From positions 3,348,001-3,412,000 of the forward strand of contig NC_081335.1 of NCBI RefSeq assembly GCF_022539665.2: 64,000 nt of DNA, in the 5' to 3' direction. Made by a program: the position numbers and the translations under genes. Shown in pieces: positions 61,472-64,000 of this stretch; the first letter of the stretch is position 1, and every line of letters begins with the position of its first letter. Origin of the DNA: Daphnia carinata (Eukaryota > Arthropoda > Branchiopoda > Diplostraca > Daphniidae). The notes under the pieces are model-generated. The model was given only the letters and a program-made list of their open reading frames with translations, ran no database searches and was not told the origin of the DNA.

Positions 61472-63678
61472 GCATCTCATTTCGATCGTGTATATACAGC
61501 GCCATTGTCGCCGTCTTCGCTTTTAGTGCGTAACGTATTACTATACTCATCGATACAAACAAGTTTTGTTTTGTTTTTTTTTTTTTTTTCCTTTTTCTTT
61601 TTTCACAATGCGTTTCGGCCGCTCGGTCTCCTCCTCCTTTATATTCTGATGTTGTTGTTGTTGTTTTTTTTTTTCTTCTTTCCCTTTAGCGGGCGATTCA
61701 AGTAGCCACTACCAGTTTTTTTGTGTTTTCATCTTTAAACAATAAAAAATCTTTATTATTCAAACCTCAAATGTTTTTTTATCCCAACGTATACCGTGTG
61801 TGGCTTTAGCACAAGAATCAAACATTCCCTAAAAACGCCCCTTCTCACGTTTCTCGTACGTCATCAAACAATTTAATCATTTTTTTTTTTTGTTTTTTTT
61901 TTTTTTCAAAATAGAAAGAAGAAGAAGATGATGAGGGAGAAAAATACGGTGGATTCAGCCCAACAGGTTCTTCGTTGTTGCGATGCTCTACAAAGTTGGC
62001 CGATCGAAGGGACACACGCGAATGGGAAGAGAACAAGAGACAATAGAAACGGCTCTTTTATGTTCTTCACAAGCGGCTGCTCTTGTGCTACCATGTCCCA
62101 CTTGGACTCTTTAGTCTATACACAATCGAATATTCAGTCTTTCATATATATATATATACATATACATTCATCAATTTTAAAAACAAAATAAAATAAAAAG
62201 GCTGTTGAATGCTATCGTGACTCCGCCCTGATACGCTTCTATATCTCTCCCTTTTTTTCTTTTTTTTTTTTTCAATCATTCAATTTTTCAACAAAGAAAA
62301 TGTTTGAAAATTAATCTTGTCATTGCAGGGTGAAAAGGGATGCTCTTATCGGTTGGCCCCTCTTCTTCTTTAACGTTCACATGCGATGGAAGACGGGAGG
62401 CAGGAACAAAATAATAGACCAGGTAGGACAAGAGTCGTGGTCATGGCATATTATTCCAAGTCTTCATTATGATCCACATTCCGATGGCACGACGAAAACA
62501 AAAAATTGAATTCAATAACTTGCCATTAAGGCAGGGAACAAAGCCAGAAAGAATGTTTGCCATGTTTTTTTTTGAGTTTTATTTTCAAAAAAGGGAGCGG
62601 TGGCCTTTATGTGTCCGCATACAGTGACGTGTCTTTTGACTTATTTCCTCATTATTATATTGCTTCTGAAAAAAAACAAAAAAAAAAACATATATGGACG
62701 TTCATTTTGATCACCGAGGACTGTATTTTGTCCTTGTTTTTTCGGTATGCATTAAAAAAAAAAAAAAAATTAACTGATGTTTTTGGCTTCTGTTTGCTTA
62801 GGCACGCCCCTCCATCGTAGCAATCAATTCGAATTGAGAGCATGTTCTTGTCTACAACTCAAACGAGAGAAAAAAATTTCACGATTTGTTTTGTGTGGGA
62901 TTTGTAGGCGGAATACAACCCGATCACGGCGTGAAAGGAAATGTTTTGGCCGTCAATGCTTTTTTTTTTTTTTTTTTTTTTTGAAGGGGCGTGATATTCT
63001 CCGCCTTGGTTCCAACAAAAAATACGACCCCAAAAAGAGAGAAGAAAAAAAAAAGAATAAATAATATTTTTCCATTTCTATAAGAGATGAATAGGCCGCC
63101 AAAATGGGAGGAGACACTTTACAACAGCAACAGTAGCCCAAAATGCTGATGAAAATATTTCCCTATCAAATGCAGTTTGTTGAAAACATCAAAGTAAAAA
63201 CAAGAATCGAATCCGATCATCGATACGAGGGCGTAGTCCACTGCATCGGCCGCTTAAATTCGAATCTATGCGTGCGTGTTTATACATGTTCTGCCAGCGC
63301 GAACAGACGTGACATTAATCGTTTTTACATTTTCAGGAATTTTAAATTATCCTGCATTGCGCAACTGTCAAAATGTCGCCAGTGTGTCACTTGCTGGGCT
63401 GCTTTTAAAAATACGACATTATAGTATGCACAGCGTGCATTAAAATAAGAAAAACGAAACTAATACGATGAACACCTGGTGCTTTTAGCTGCCACCCTAT
63501 AAGAACGTAAGAGAGGTGCCGACTATTATAGATATTACTTTACGTATTTATATGACCCCACGCCAAAATGGGCCTCACAGCCCTTCAATGTCCCGACAAT
63601 AATGGCTTTTCAAGTGGCTTGCCTCCGCTCATCTTCTTCCTTTTTACTAAGACAGATTATAACGTTTTTCTTTTCCTG

Positions 63679-63713
<35 letters not shown>

Positions 63714-63882
63714 TCTGATAGGATTCCAGTCGTATGTGTCGCTGTTTATTATAGCCTACAACGAATAAGAAAGACCTTTCTGACGTAGAGCTTCGCAGCC
63801 GATTGTTAAATTTTACAAATGCATCTGTGTAGTTCATGGATGTGACTATTTCAGCCTCGTATTAAAACTGGAATGGATGAAT
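60958..63882. other. Non-coding, repeat-rich region
   Basis: T runs of 31 and 35 nt (61111, 61436), a CT repeat near 61330, a TA tract near 62145 and many shorter A/T runs. A + frame at 63143-63424 (93 codons, no recognised domain) is the least repetitive part; I cannot support it as a gene. Confidence 0.5.
63745..63750 (-). terminator. Candidate polyadenylation signal for the right-edge minus-strand gene
   Basis: TTTATT on + (AATAAA on minus) lies about 135 nt past the stop at 63883-63885. Confidence 0.3.
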
Positions 63883-63999
63883 TTATTGGATCTCTTTGCC
63901 CGCAATCGGTGCATGTTTTTCCTCGCATATTTCAGGTGTAAACCATCGAAGTAAAGCATACACTAATAACAGTAACGATGATGCTGGTATGATTAGGAA
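63883..63999 (-). CDS. C-terminal fragment of an unidentified membrane-type protein (runs off right edge)
   Basis: The minus strand is open from the window edge to TAA at 63885-63883. It encodes a hydrophobic segment (IIPASSLLLLVYALLRW) followed by a short hydrophilic tail (FTPEICEEKHAPIAGKEIQ), typical of a last transmembrane helix with a cytoplasmic end. An AATAAA lies downstream. Family not recognised; only about 39 codons are visible, so a chance frame cannot be excluded. Confidence 0.35.
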   Translation of the reverse strand, partial: FLIIPASSLLLLVYALLRWFTPEICEEKHAPIAGKEIQ

Positions 64000-64000
64000 A

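Noticed and set aside
10958-64000. Transposons or insertion of viral sequence in the large introns
   Set aside because: No reverse transcriptase, transposase, integrase or capsid-like motif and no long terminal repeats were seen; the repeats are simple-sequence only.

Overview
The window is arthropod nuclear DNA, most likely from a branchiopod crustacean such as Daphnia. This is an inference. It rests on split genes with introns near 60 nt, GT-AG junctions, animal-specific families (CRIM1, APMAP, ANKS3, a PRDM zinc-finger factor), an animal-type cryptochrome DASH, and non-coding DNA packed with A/T homopolymers and dinucleotide repeats. Species cannot be fixed from sequence alone. No bacterial operon, CRISPR array, rRNA or convincing tRNA is visible.

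Left part (1-11,150) is compact and gene-dense. It holds the 3' half of a CRIM1-like BMP-modulator gene (+, 742-4110, 5' end off-window), an APMAP/strictosidine-synthase-like gene (-, 4625-6149), a cryptochrome DASH gene (+, 6802-8660) and an ANKS3-like ankyrin-SAM gene (-, 8970-10957). Orientations alternate, so CRIM1/APMAP and cry-DASH/ANKS3 are tail-to-tail and APMAP/cry-DASH are head-to-head. The shared divergent promoter carries D-box-like bZIP sites and a Grainyhead-type palindrome. All exon junctions of APMAP, cry-DASH and ANKS3 were resolved by phase and protein continuity.

Middle and right (11,150-60,400) is dominated by one very large gene on the + strand. It encodes a PR-domain zinc-finger transcription factor in nine coding exons spread over 40 kb (19657-59565), with introns of about 12.8 kb and 19.2 kb. 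The protein reads: Ala/His-rich N-terminus, PR domain, PLDLS (CtBP-type) motif, poly-Gln/His linker, six C2H2 fingers, then a C-terminal Cys4 element and an acidic tail. An unusual 60-nt in-frame intron-like insertion with a defective acceptor interrupts the first finger.

The 8.7 kb between ANKS3 and the PRDM start codon, and the PRDM introns, hold no gene I can support. They contain simple repeats, long A/T runs and a few notable inverted repeats. At the right edge, two minus-strand coding-like stretches (60739-60957; 63883-63999) may be ends of further genes. The four left-hand genes look like housekeeping or signalling genes, and the PRDM gene resembles a developmental regulator sitting in its own expanded domain. 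No functional linkage between the genes is implied beyond the shared promoters and 3' ends.
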